DNA of 26,929 bases, taken from Coptodactyla brooksi. Taxonomy: Eukaryota > Arthropoda > Insecta > Coleoptera > Scarabaeidae. Location: contig JAWQRM010000193.1 of NCBI GenBank assembly GCA_033557675.1, forward strand, positions 1-26,929, given 5' to 3'. Shown in pieces: positions 8,818 through 22,500 of this stretch (positions are counted from its first letter, which is position 1; each line of letters begins with the position of its first letter). A model generated the notes under the pieces. The model saw nothing but the letters and a program-made list of their open reading frames with translations. It made no database searches and had not been told where the DNA came from. Made by a program: the position numbers and the translations under genes.

Positions 8818-10285
8818 AACACGTAATTTGCTACACGGTTTATATTCCACCTTTGATATTTTTTAAACGTATTTTTCAAAAATTATGTACGAGAGGGTTA
8901 AAAACACCTTTTTATTTTACAGAATACTCCACGTCATATAATACTTTGAAGAGTATTTCATTGAAGTAATTTAACATTACTATTTAAGTTTTACATTGAA
9001 GTAGCTGGACACCAATCTAAGTATATTGGTGTTCAATCCACGGATCTTTGCATGTTGCAGGTTTAAAAAAATATACAAAAAATACTGCAAACCCAACAAA
9101 AGACATGGATTTACTTTACTCAGTTTAATAAATACACTATATACTTATTGTTTTTTCAGTATTTGCTATATTCACAGTGAAAATACAAAATGAAACAGAA
9201 AACTATAATAGCTGGGAGTCGTTGTATGAACTAACCTTATATCATTTGTAACTAGGGATGCATTAGAACCTATAATTATCATTTTCTAATGAAAATATCA
9301 AACAGGATTTCGTTCACACAATTGAAGAAGTTAAGAAAATGCGTATTGTTCACGTTGCGCCATCTATTATCTCTTTATTTAACTACATACTAATGTTATT
9401 ATGCTATACAATAATAAAGTTAAGAGAAGAACTTCGTTAATCGGAAAGAAGTAAATACGTAATACTTACTCTATTCCATTTTTACACTTATATAGGTGGT
9501 CGCTAAGTACATTTAGTTAATTAAATAAGATCGGCCGTATGAAAGAAAAAAAGTGTATATAAATATATATGCTAAATGCTCGTTTGTAGATATAGGGTGC
9601 AGCAGTTAAAACATTTTTAAAATATACGCTCTAATAATGCTCAAATCACTATATTTTGCAACTACTCAAATGCGATTAAAGGCTATTCCTATTATATGTG
9701 CCCAGACTTCGCAAAAGCATTCTGTTGATCATCCTGATGGAAAAAAAACTTCATATGTCCCAAAATGTTTCTTTATTGAGCTTCTTTTGTATGTAGTTTA
9801 CATGAATAAGAACAAAGGCAGTGTATGAGAGATAACATCGAATTGACCTAAACCGCTTTTTTGTTTTAATTGACTGTCAAATAACCGTTTCCTTATTGTC
9901 AGTGTGATTTGTAGAAATATTTCTAGGTTTCCGTGAATGTTAATTTTCGCTTTTGCCTGGGACTTCTGATTTGGAAAATTTTCTCTCCAATTCTTGGTAT
10001 GTTGGAATTGTTGTGGAGGTACCTGAATAATTTGAATCACGCTCGATTTTTCTTACGTATATCACGTGTTCCTTATATTTGTCACCAAACTTTCTTCCTA
10101 CCTATTCGATATATTTCATCTCAGGAGAACATGTAAAGTGAAAAAGCTTATAAGCCTACTACCGTATTGTATTTTATTTGTGGGTACTCTTTTTATTGGA
10201 TCCTCAGATGGGTAAAGATAGCAATATATATTTAAATATGTTTCAAGTGCGTAATTAAAGAGAAAATAGTAAATTTAAAAAATGC
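8818..10285. other. Intergenic region downstream of Mcm7, nothing recognised
   Basis: Short frames on both strands (for example 9637-9828 plus, 9798-10040 minus, 9933-10136 plus) overlap one another and show no domain or family resemblance. I see no transposon landmarks, hairpins or RNA genes. The Mcm7 transcript is expected to end near the upper edge of this stretch. Confidence 0.4.
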
Positions 10286-10291
10286 TTTATT
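10286..10291 (-). promoter_or_regulatory. Mcm7 polyadenylation signal
   Basis: TTTATT on the plus strand is AATAAA on the minus strand. It lies about 100 bp past the Mcm7 stop codon, the first canonical signal downstream, so the 3' UTR is probably short. Confidence 0.7.
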
Positions 10292-10391
10292 TGGTAAAAC
10301 ATAGAGTCTACAAAAAAGCCCTATACAGATCAAAAGTTACTGGTTATCATCGTGATAAATGTGATTATCAAAACTAACTTTATGCTAAACA

Positions 10392-10593
10392 TTATATGAA
10401 TGTGATTCTTGTCCTTGTCTGATTGATCTGCCAAACATTCAATTCTTCGTATTCTTCTATGCAACCATCAACTTGGTCTGGATTATAACCCTTACTGGCG
10501 CATTTTTCCAAAATATCAGAAACTTTTACTGCCTTGTTATCACCGGCCAATTCTCGGATGATTGCAAATATTTTATCATTGACATTCATTGGT
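10392..10593 (-). CDS. Mcm7: Mcm7 coding exon 8 (C-terminal winged helix, stop)
   Basis: Acceptor ATGTTTTAG completes an Arg codon and leads into PMNVNDKIFAIIRELAGDNK, AVKVSDILEKCASKG and EEYEELNVWQINQTRTRITF, ending I-TAA at 10392-10394. Confidence 0.95.
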
Positions 10594-13500
10594 CTAAAAC
10601 ATAAAAAGAAGTATTTCTTTCATTCCAAGTTATAAATATATATGTAAAATTCTAAATACCTACCTTTTTCCTGTATTTTCAAAAGTTTGATTCAACGAAT
10701 CCTTACTCATTTCCATTAATCGAATCGCTTCATTTACATCATCCTTCTCAACCACACTAGATAACCTAAGTCTGGCTAAGGCAGTCGATAAACGCAAAAT
10801 TCCCAATAAGTTTCTTGCAGATGTGAAAGTCACATCTCTCGAATGCCGTGCTTCTCTTCTTAATTCGACGTAAGCAGCTGCAAAAAATAAAACAATACTA
10901 AACACTGTTTCTTCAAAATATATATTTCTATTTACAAACTATGAAGTCTGTTAATTCTTCCGGTATAGTAGGTTCCTTCATTTTGCACAAAGCGATGTAC
11001 TTTCGCATTACGGACATTTCCAATGGAGCACTTTCCGTTGGCGGTTGTCGGCTGTGCTGGTGAACGTAGGTGATGTGTTTAGCCAAGCGCAAATCGTTGT
11101 CTCTGTCAGGTTTATCTTGGATTAGCCATAAAAGATCAAAACGGGACAACAAAGCTGCAGGAAGTTGGATGTTCTGTTCAATTGTCCTTTTAGGATTGTA
11201 ACGGCCGTATGCAGGATTCGCTGCAGCCAGTATGGACACTCTAGCGTTTAGACATGTCATTATACCAGCCTAAAACGAAAATTTTAGATTCCTTCAAGAA
11301 AAAAAATGTAACAGGAAATCTACCTTCAACTGCAACATTCACCTTACTCTACACTTTATTTAATATTTCAAAATATCCATGTTTAGTTTAAAACAATTTT
11401 GAAAAAGCTAATGTTGAGAACTCAATTAAGTTATACAAAAAATGAAAAGAATTTGCGAGTTTAAAGTTTGTCAATAAAGGAACATTCACTGCCGAATCAC
11501 ACCCCTATTCTGGACATACACTGAAGATGCCAGCAGCAAACACTGAAGAAACGTTTGCGATCAAGCATTGAACAAGACATTGAAAACTCCGGGCTAATGG
11601 GCCGTGGTCGAAAGGAATTAAGTATTCCAGACGTTCGTTTTCAACTTCAGAAAACATCATCAGTAGTGACGGCTTGAAATCGAGCAGCGGAGAAGATCAG
11701 CTGCTGGTCGCTGACTGAGTCAGCGACCAGCTGACTCAGCATGTTTTCCAAAGTTGAAAACGAAACGTCTGGAATACTTAATTCCTTTCAACCATGGCCC
11801 ATTAGCTTGGAATTTTCAACGACGATGATTGACTCCGGCCATGAAAGCCTACATTCCGTATTGAACCAGACACTTCGTCCGGAAAACAGTGACCTACGTT
11901 CAGATGATTCAACACTTTTCGTTCATTAAAATCATTTGCTGAAGCAGTTAATAAACTTTAACTTCGCTCTACGTAATCCCAACAAACATTTGTCAACTTA
12001 ATTTATTAAAAAAATGTAAATCATTTGTATCAACTTCAATTCAGTCTGAATAAAATATAAGCACTCACACACCAAGTACCATGTTATCACATTTTCCTAA
12101 AAATATGATGTTATAAATGAATGTTTATTTTTGCTGTTTATAAATAATATAACACTACAACAGTGATGTTTCTGACTTTACATATAAATTGTTATTTAGT
12201 AGTGTAACTTGACAAAGGCTGCATTAGATAGCCTTTTGATTATTACTGTATTGTTATCATTGATTAATAAAAAACTTTTATTATTAGAATTGGGAATTAT
12301 ATACCTTTGCAATTGAAATAGTCTGTTGTTCCATAACTTCATGTATCGCCGTTCTATCAGCATCTGCCATTTTGTCAAATTCGTCGATACAACAAACTCC
12401 TTGATCAGCAAGCACCAAAGCACCACCTTCTAACATCATTTCACCAGTTGTAGGGTCTTTCATTACTGCAGCAGTCAAACCAACTCCGGATGAACCACGC
12501 CCCGTCGTATATTGACCTTAAAAAAAAATAAATAAAAACTAAATTTCTGGTTTTTGTTCCTTACTTCTCGGTGCTAAACGATTAATATATCCTAGTAACT
12601 GAGATTTTGCAACACCAGGATCTCCCATCAAGCATATGTTGATATTTCCCCGAATTTTCATTCCATCTGGCCTACGATCGACACCTCCTACCAGAAGTAA
12701 CAGAAGTGCTTTTTTTACATCTAAGTGACCATAGATTTCTGGAGCTAGCGATATGGCTAGTTTTGTATAGAAATCATCTTCCGTTAATGCAGCCAATTCT
12801 TCTTGAGTTAGACTTTGGGAGGCCACTTCATCTTCGGATGTTTTATTTAAAGAAACAACTCTCTACAAATCAATTTTCACGCAATTGATATTCACCTATA
12901 CAGTTAAATACTTACGTGCGCTTCTAAGTAAGTATCTGATAATAATCCTCCGGCAATCTGTTGATATCCTGTTCTTATTAAAGGCAAGAATATGCCGGTA
13001 ACAGCAATGTGATCGCCAGGTAACGCTTGACGTGTAGTCTCCCCTCTGCAGAATATGGTCAAAGATCTCGGTATATGTCCCACAGGCACTTGGTCACTCA
13101 ATTCTTGTATGCGGATCTCTTGAAATTTAATAAATTTGGACCCCCTAGTTTGCAAATAAAGGTTTCCACCAGATTTATTAACTCTGCAATCTTCGCTCGG
13201 ACATTTATCGATCGGCATAAAACTTAAGCCGGCAATGGGTTGGTATGTTTCGGAACCACACTGATCGCAAGTGTAAGTAGCTACATTCATCATTGGCCTT
13301 ACGTCGCCACATCGCGTAACGATACCACGCACAGTAACTAATGTTCCAATATGTTCAGCTTTAACATCTCTGATTGGTAGATTTTTCTTTGTTGTTAAAT
13401 CTTTAAAGTAAATTTCACTGGAATACAAATAAAATAAATAAGATAAAAACAACAGGCTGCTGCATAAAGATGAAAAGGAAAAGTGGACAGAGTACCGTAA

Positions 13501-16500
13501 CGAACTCTTTCTTCCTGCATTTAAAAGCAAATAGAAAAGAAATTTCCAACCATTTTGACTAGAACAAAAACAGGCAAATAGAGTAATTAGTTTTCCATAA
13601 CATGCAAAACATTCAAAGTTGTACAACATTATGTTATTGTTTTATTAAACGACATGTGAATAAATGTGCTGTTTTTTGATGGTTTTATTGGGAAAAGCAA
13701 AAATTAATTTCTAAATAACCGCCCTACAAACCAAAGTAAAATTTGCACAGCCTATAGAACATATATAATCTTTTAAGGCAATGCTAAGCACTGCCATTTT
13801 TGTAATTGTATAATCATTATTTATGGAACTACACAACAAAGTTGTGTGGTTCCCAGCTGCTTTTGTATATATCGAAAATATATTTGAGCAACATATAGTA
13901 ATGAGAAATTAGAGGTAAGTTATTTATGAGTCAATATAAGATGTTCAATAGAAAAAGAATGATAATTATTTAAAGTTTTTGTGAGCGAACACGCTGCAGA
14001 TATACTGAGGGATGAAGTAACGTGTGGTGCAGGGCGACTATTTGTAAGGCGACAAGGTGGCAAACCATTTTAATGGCGCTTCCATTACCCTACTGGAAGT
14101 AGGGTAATGGAAGCGCCAAATTTGGCTATAAATTTAACGAAATACAAATTAAGAAATATAAAAACAGTATGATGATTTAGTAAAAATAAATTTTATTTGC
14201 ATAAGTAAAAGGACAAATTTTAATTTAATGTAGAAGTAGAAAAAAATGATCATTGAGCTGGCCATTGCTGTCGTTGCTGACATCAGAATCGGTATAATTT
14301 ATATTAATTCTTAAAGGTTCGATACGCACATGTACAAGATGTGCAGCACAATCTTCATCTTCATTTCATTTTCAAGATGTACATTGCAATCTTCCATCCA
14401 TATTCACAATGGCGTTCTATAGACTGCAAGAAGTTTGCGCTTTTTCATTAAAATTGGTTTACTTTCCGCATTTTTTAAGGAAAGATGAAGTAATTTTACA
14501 CAAAGCAGTAAGGTACTCTCAGAGAATTCTGGTAAGTCATCAGCATTGTCTTTAAGCCTTTGGTGAAATTCAGCAATTATCGGAAATTGTCGTTCCAAAT
14601 AAAAATCAAACACTTTATATATGATAATTCCTTATAGCATCTCATCTATTCCAAGTTTCTTTTGACCACTTCTTGTTTAAGCACAACTTACTGTAGTTGC
14701 TTCATTTATCTCTACAGACACACATTTTATTGTGCGTTCGCTAATCTGCAGGTTTGCGACTATTCTTTTAATCACCTGGTTAATATTAATCTTATCTTTA
14801 CCAATCCTTGTTTCTTCCTCAAAAGTTTTGGGCTTTTACAGTAATATTTTTTACCTCTTGGGATAAATCGCGTGATATCGTTATTTTTGTAGAAGCATAG
14901 TCTTCTATGGTTAACATTAGCTATAATATAGATTAACTTATCCATTTATTGTTTTTACAAAAATATGATAAAATAACTATCTGTTTAATCATATGAAATA
15001 ACAAATAACCGCTACAAAAAGAGTCAGTTTAAATAAGAAGCTAAAATACACCCAAGTCCAAGAGACTGTGGTATACAATTCATGCGTACACCGCTTCATA
15101 ACGAGCCGCTTCATAACCGCTTCATATTGACTGTCATCCTTGTCACTCTTAGCGTTGTAGGCAGAATGCCTGAGTACAGCTAATATACGTTGAAACCGTG
15201 CTTTTTGGGGCATTTTTTAATGTAACTGTGAAATGGATCATTAAAAAGCACAGATTTTTAGTATGTGATTAAGAACTAAATGTGTCATATTTAGCTGTTC
15301 CTTATTTTTATTTTCTACCCTCAGTAATTTTTCTATTCACTTTTAAAAGCAGGGGGCAATACTTTTGACGACGATAGCAGTCTGAATGCAGATGTAATTA
15401 TAAATGTGCATCAATTATGCTGCATGACGGACGACATAATTGATGCATAAATTAAAATATTTTATTTATAACTGTAACATAGTTGTGTTGTGTGAAAAAA
15501 GAATATAATAAAAGAGTCAGTAGAAAGTCACTTTTCACAGCATTTGAATCCAAAGATTTATCTATTCAACAAAATTAACTATCCAGCAAGCAAAACTATG
15601 CAATTCACTCCATAAATAATTATGTGCATTTGCAATACACAAGTTTGCAGGAATAGTTTACTGGCATTATTCCAAATCTACGACAATCAGAAGTTTGAGG
15701 CATAAATAATATTTCGGAAATAAAATACATGCAGCAATGAAGTTTTCGCATAGTATTTGTACACTGGTGCAAAATCTGCATTGGGCGATGCAGATTGGTA
15801 TTGATGAATGCGGATCTTCTCAACAAAGAGGCAGTGAGGCATTTACATGAAGCATCTTCTGAGCAGCCAGGTAGTAGTGTCACAGCTGATCAACTGTTGC
15901 CACCAAAATAAAAAAATTAATGACAGAGAATTATGAAACATATGAAACTAGAGGACTGGTTACAAAAGAACTCCAACACTTAGTTCTGTTATAGCGGTAC
16001 TGCAGTATAGTACAAAGGGAACACTATGAAGGGTATTTGGAAATTGTTTGCAGAAACAGAAGTCATATTGTGGGTCACTTTTAAGCCGCGGGCCTTGTAA
16101 ACACCTGCTCTACACCTCTTGGCTATGATCAATGCCAACGGTTCTTTGTCCACTGTCCCATTCCTCCTCATCTCTATTGATAAAAAGTTCTATCTAAGTG
16201 TGTCTTCATCACCTTCTTCTTCATCAGTGAGTACGCTTGATTCTGGAGGAAGTGCCATTAAGCTGAAGTTTACATTATGTTAAAAAAATCACCCAAACAA
16301 ATTTTAGACAAATTAAAAGCTTCTTCTTCTTTATCTTCCCCTGAAAGCCTCACAGCGTAGGGGGGGACTCGGTAAATGCACGAAACGATGATATGTCGCG
16401 AGCAATCCACTTCATTTAGTAGTCTCCATACCGTCTGTTCATTTCCGAGACCCGTTGATTTCTTCCTAATCGTTAATTAGTTAATTAACCTGTGCGGGGG

Positions 16501-19500
16501 ATTGCCCCAACGGCAGGTGTGTTTGGTCCGCGGGAGGTATTTTATTTCACTCCAGTCTGCCGGCAAGCCGGTGAGGACACCCCTAACCGCCACCCAGAGG
16601 ACGCCCCACTAAGCAGTTCACCTCTTTTAAATTATTGTAAAACCCATTATTGCGCTGAAAAACTGAAATTTCTAAGTATTATGTTGCCATATTTTTTGAC
16701 AGAATTTTGACGTTAAAATTAAAAGCACTCATTAAAAATATGCTTACACTTTGCAATTACTGTAACTTACTAAATCACTTTACAAGAGACGCAATGGACT
16801 GTATTCATAAAAACGAAAGATATCTTCCCAAGCATAAGGTAGAAACATAAGGTTATGGTTTAAAGAAAAAGGTAAGAATATAAGAATTTCTTTTTTATGT
16901 ATTTATAATCATTATCTTACACTTGCAAGGATATTCTCCAAGCACAAGTAAAAAGTTGACTCATATGAGCGCATCAATTTTATTAAGTATGTATCAGTGA
17001 GTGTGTACAATATTAGTGAGTGGGTACCTTTTCAGTGAAAGTGGATGGGAAAGGCATAGTACCACAAATAAAATGAAGAAAGGACATAGCTATTAAAATG
17101 CTTACAAAGAAATGCGAAGCAACGTTTGGTAAGCCACTTGATGTGGTAAGTTTATTAAAAAAAATTGAACAATATGAAAACAAGACTGAAGAAAAAACGT
17201 ACTTAAGAAAAACGGGAAATAAAGCAATCAAATTGTTAGATTGGGAGTAACTGTTACTAACGGCCATGGAAGGTGACAATGAGCAATCCTACAATTGCAA
17301 GAATTGGAGGAGCCATGCAGAGTGGTATTGATGAATACGGATCTCCTCAGCAAAGAGACAGACATCTATTGTGCGAAGCAAAAAAAAAAATTAGCGACAG
17401 AATTATGAATCATATGAAACTACAGGACCAGCTGCAAAAGAACCTCAACGCTTAGTTCTGTTACAGCAGTACTGCAGTATAGTACAAAGGGAATACTATG
17501 AAACGAAGTTGGAAATGATGCAGCGTAAGGAATCTACACCAAAAACCTTATGTTAGTTATTACAATACTAAATTTTCTATCAATTATTACAATACTCAAG
17601 TTTCAACCAAAATTGTTTATTCCAATACTCAAGTTTCTTCTGATTTCTTGTCCTTGATGGCGAAGAGGTAGTTCACCATTATTATTAATGTCATGGTTTT
17701 CTCCATCTTCTGGTGTCTCTTCAGTTGGTTCAAAATCAGGATCGCATAAAGTTTTTGCTACGTTATGGAGCACAAGACAGGTAACTATTATTTTTGGTAC
17801 ATTTTCCAATATCGCGCGACAACCGGCTTTTTAGTTAAGTCGGTCAAAACATAGTCCAATTATTTCTCTCTCTCTTTTCAAATGCTCGTTATAATTTACC
17901 TCAGCACATGGAGTAGAATTTCTAAATGTAATCATTAGCCATGGCTCTCATATCCGTCATCACCAAGTAGCGCAACACCTTTATTTCATAATTGTAATCT
18001 CATTTGTGAGATTTCTGTATCCTCGAGTTGAGAAGTTCCAGGAGTTCCTAACAAAGGAGCTTCGTAAGACGGCAATTCTTCAGCCACACAGCATCAGTGA
18101 ACTGGAAACTATGACTACGTTTGTCAGCAACTCCCTGATGGTAGCATACAGGAAAGCCTGCCCCCTGAAGAAAACTGCTGACTCAGGAAGGGCTACCGCA
18201 TGGTGGACCTCAGAACTAGGTAGCCTGAAGAAGCAGACAAGAATGGCGTATAACAAAGCTAAGTACACCAAACTAAGCTCCGACTGGGCCGCCTACAAGA
18301 GAAGTCTTTCAGAATACAAAAAAACTATTCGGCAAAACCAAAGGAGGGCTTGGAGGAGTTACTGTGACACAATTACAGACTGCTCCGAGCTTTCACGACT
18401 AAAGAAGGTGATCCCTAAAGATCCCTCGCCCTCTGGAACGCCTGCAACTACTAATGAATACTCATTTTACAGGCAATCGCAACCCTTCCTCACCCCGTGT
18501 GGAAGAAGACAAGACAACTGCTACTAATGAGGACTGGCATAATGCACGCCGGATCACAGAGCGCAGTAAGGTCAGATGGGCCATTATCAACTTCTCACCC
18601 TACAAATCCCCGGGTCCACCCTACAAATACCGGATGGTATCGTACCAGCCCTTCTTCAGTGGGCGTTGGATGATATCATCACATTCCTGGAGAAGATCAG
18701 CTTGCCTCGCCTTCCGTTACATCCCGTCTAAGTGGAGAGAAGTCACTGTGACATTTATCCCTAAACCGGGAAAGCAGGACTATTACTCTCCGAAATCTTT
18801 TTGGCCAATAAGCCTCTCATCATTCTTTGTCAAGGCATTAGAGAGACTCTGTGACCATTATATTAGGGATGAAATACTACCTGCTATGCCGTTTCATCCC
18901 AATCAACACACATATACCCAAGGCAAATCTATTATTACAGCATTGCTAGACGTGGTCAGTTGCATGGAAAAATCACTGGAACGTAGGCAAACAACCTGAG
19001 GAGTATTTATTGATATAGAAGGTGCTTTCGATCGTTCTAGTTTCGCCAGCAGCAAAGCTACCTTTTGCAGAGGGGAGTACCAGCAGTAGTTGCTGGATGG
19101 ATTTGTACTGTTAGTTAACAGGACGGTGAGTGCAAGGGTAGGAAAATCTACTGTTGAAAAGCCCATGGTAGGAGGCTCCCCTCAAGGCGGAGTGTTGTTA
19201 CCACTCCTATGAAACCTGATTATGGACAGTCTTATACGTAAACTCCACGACTCTTACTTTAACATATCAGGATACGCTGATGATATTGTTATTCTGGTTA
19301 ACGGGAAACATCCCAGAGTGAGTGTTGGGAGGATACACAAGGCGCCCGCAGGGGCCTAAGTGCTGTAGGACTTTCTTACCCTCCCACATCCATATATACA
19401 AACATGAGAGATTTATTTTGTTTCACTATTATTTATTATTTTCGTTGCAGCTTTTTTCATTTTTTCTGTAAAATGATTCAATAAATAATTACTATATGTA

Positions 19501-22500
19501 TCTGTGCCTCCTACACACCAATTTAATTCTCTAACAAAAGTTTTTAACCCCCATAACAAGAGCTTCATAAAAATCACATAATATAAACTTGCAAAGGCTT
19601 CTGAAGATGATTATTTAATTAATCGAAACTAGTTAAGTTAAATTATACATTAACACAGCCAGAAGAGTATTATTTCCACATTACCTTTTTTGATTAATAA
19701 ATAATGTTTAATTTAAATTTATATTGATTTTCTCCTTTTCAAAATGAGGGGGTAATAACGATTTACACAAATATATTTTAGGGTTATGGCTAAAAAAGTT
19801 CCCTGACCGCTGACTTAGATGAAGCACAAAAAAATAAATAAGTCTGGACACTTTGCGAGGACGACATCTCTTTCTAATTTCATTTGTTTTTAAAACACTA
19901 AGATAATTATTCAAATTCAGAACGCAGAGCATTGAAGCTGTCACTATTTCTATGTTTTCCATTGCCCTGGGTGCCCTACGTGCCGAATGCAAAAAACAAG
20001 GATGAAGCGGCAAGGTAAACACTCACCGCCTTCAATACTGCCAGATGTATTATGGAAAGAAAATGCGACAGTGCGAGGAGCAGTGGCAATGGCTGAATGT
20101 AAACGAGGGGTAAGGTTCCACTTGAAATTATTATGAGTACAAGCAGAAGGATTTCTTTCATATTTTTCAAGCATAAACATATTCTTTTCTTTATGCATAC
20201 GTCCCAATAACCTCGCATTGCAATTATTTGACAGAACAAGATATTTAAAACACTCAAAGCATATTGTTTTCCTCTGAAAATTTGAAACTGAAAACGCCTA
20301 CTTATGCTTATAACAAATTTTAGGGGAAGATCTGTAGGCATAAATTTGTAGACCAACCTTCTCTAGACCCTTCGTTGGTTACAACGACTTTAAAAGATTT
20401 AAAAAAAATAGCACAAAACTTTTCTGACTATTACAATTTACATCATTTTTGCGGTGAAGCCGAGCTATGGTATGATTTCTGGAAAAATAAAAACAAATGG
20501 AAAAGAAGAATTGAACGAGATGGAACTAACAGAGATAGAAAAAAACGCTGTATCTTTTTTCCCATCTACAAAATATGTTGCAGATTTGCCTGGCCCAACA
20601 AACATGATTGAAAAATCACTTACATTAAGAAGAGTAAAAAATTTAATAGATTGCGAATTTTAACTAATCACCAAAAAATGGTATGAGAAAACAAGAAGAA
20701 GCTAGAAGAAATGTTAAAAATGTTAGCTGAAGCTTTGCATAAACTAGTTTTAGTAGAACATATCTGCCATACTCTGCCAATTAGAAATAGCATTAATCTT
20801 ACAAGGAGTTTACACGGACTTCGAGATGGGGTTTTGAAAATGGCCTATATGGGGGTATAGGGTCACTTGTCAAGATTGCGACCCTAAAGGGTTTTATCCT
20901 AGTGGTCCTTCATTTAGCAAATATCGAAGGGAGAAGTTTCGCAACCCGTAAGTTACCGTTAAGTTACATTAGTATTCGAAAGGAGCAGCGTGGCCGAATG
21001 TGTATATTAACCGCCTGATATGGTAATGGCTCGGGTTCGAATCGTGCCATCGCGTTTTTTTTTTTGATTTGTATGAAAAAGAAAGCAGATCACTTGTGCA
21101 ATACAAACTGTATTAAATCACATCAAGTGTAGTGGTTATTAGCATAAAACTGAAATGTTAAACATTCTAGATGGTGCTGCAAGCACTATCAACTTTGAAA
21201 TTTGAAATTGCATGAGGGGGTCTTGTGATACCACATTGTAAAGGTCCTTCAATTATCTATTCAACAGTAACCTTAGTTTTCTATTCTATCAATTTGTTAT
21301 GAAGTTATGATCATTTATGTGAAGCTTGAGAAATTCCCATGTTGTCTGGAAATTTTCTAAAAATTCTTAAGGCTAGTTCAGTTAGTTTACATCAAAGGCA
21401 ATGTGCACATTTTTGTTCAATTTTGGACTATATCTTTCGAAAATTCTTTCATATGCTGCATCGTGTGCTTATGTGACGAACTTCATTTCAATTATTATGA
21501 CTTCATAGCAGATTGATAGAAGTAGAAAACTAAAGCTACGGTTAAGTAGGAAATTAAAAGACGTTTACAATGAGATATCACAAGACCCCTCCCCCCCCCA
21601 TCCAATTTGAAATTTCAAAGTTTTATGTTAAAAATCACTACACTTGATGCGATTTAATAGTTTTGTTTCATGTTTCTCTATCTTAATCGGTTCAAAAGTT
21701 AGCAGGGCACTTATGTCCGCATGATATATTTTTCAAGTAAACCACAGTTAATTTCTTTTAATCCAATTATCAATTCCTAGATTTCGGGTTTTTAGTTTTT
21801 ACAGATCCTAGAATTTTCATGACACGATTATGTTGTTAAACAGAAAACACATACACTCTGCACGCGAAGATGTGTTTTATTGTAAATACGCTGCTGGACT
21901 TGGGTTTAATCCTTGCCACTGCGAAGCTTTTTTTTTGATTTGTATAAAAGAAAGCAAATCTTGCAAATGAAATTTCTGAAAAGGAAAATTTGTGCAATAA
22001 ACCTATTAAAAAATATATCCTTTTCAAGTAAACGACAGTTAACTACTTTTAATCCAATTATTAATTCTATTTTTCATGTTTTTAGTTCCTACATCACAGA
22101 TCCTAGAATTTTCGTGCCATGATTCTATTGTTCAACATGAAGCACACACATATGATAAAATGTGTTTTATTGTAGAACACATCTTATTGTTTTATTGGTA
22201 TTCATTACATGGTATACGTGTGCTATGTTTAACAACATAATCATGTGGTGAAAATTCCGTTATCTGTGAAAACTAAAACCCTGAAATATAGAATTCATAA
22301 TTGGATTAAATGAAACTATCTGTGGTTTACTTGAAAACTTGTGTTGTCTCTTTCATACAAATAAAAGAAAACAACCGATGGCATGAATCGAATCCAAGCC
22401 TAGCAGAGCATCAGGTGGTTACCTTACGCACTTGGCCACACTGCTGCTTCGAAATACTAAAGTAACTGAAATGTAACTTATGGATCGCAAAACTTCTATC

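Noticed and set aside
9637..10136. Three overlapping short frames downstream of Mcm7 as a possible small gene
   Set aside because: No conserved motif, no splice pattern that joins them, and both strands are open to a similar extent, as expected by chance.
12904..13629. A 241-codon minus-strand frame that could be taken as the start of a gene
   Set aside because: Only the part from 13417 downward matches MCM7. The first roughly 70 codons read through intron 2 across a good acceptor (TTTGTATTCCAG) and have no family counterpart.
14989..15213. A 74-codon minus-strand frame with a hydrophobic C-terminus
   Set aside because: No family resemblance. It overlaps the short CCGCTTCATAAC repeats, and the hydrophobic end is from AT-rich codons.
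18080..18271. A minus-strand 63-codon frame inside the non-LTR element
   Set aside because: It is the antisense of the coding strand of the reverse transcriptase relic and has no motif of its own.
19708..20356. Overlapping minus-strand frames with hydrophobic stretches, resembling a small membrane protein
   Set aside because: Composition is that of AT-rich non-coding DNA, frames overlap each other, and no motif or homologue is recognisable.
20985..21054. A functional tRNA-Ser or tRNA-Leu gene
   Set aside because: A and B boxes are good, but the acceptor stem halves do not pair, no clear anticodon arm forms, and diverged copies occur in the partner arm and between them. A tRNA-derived repeat explains this better.
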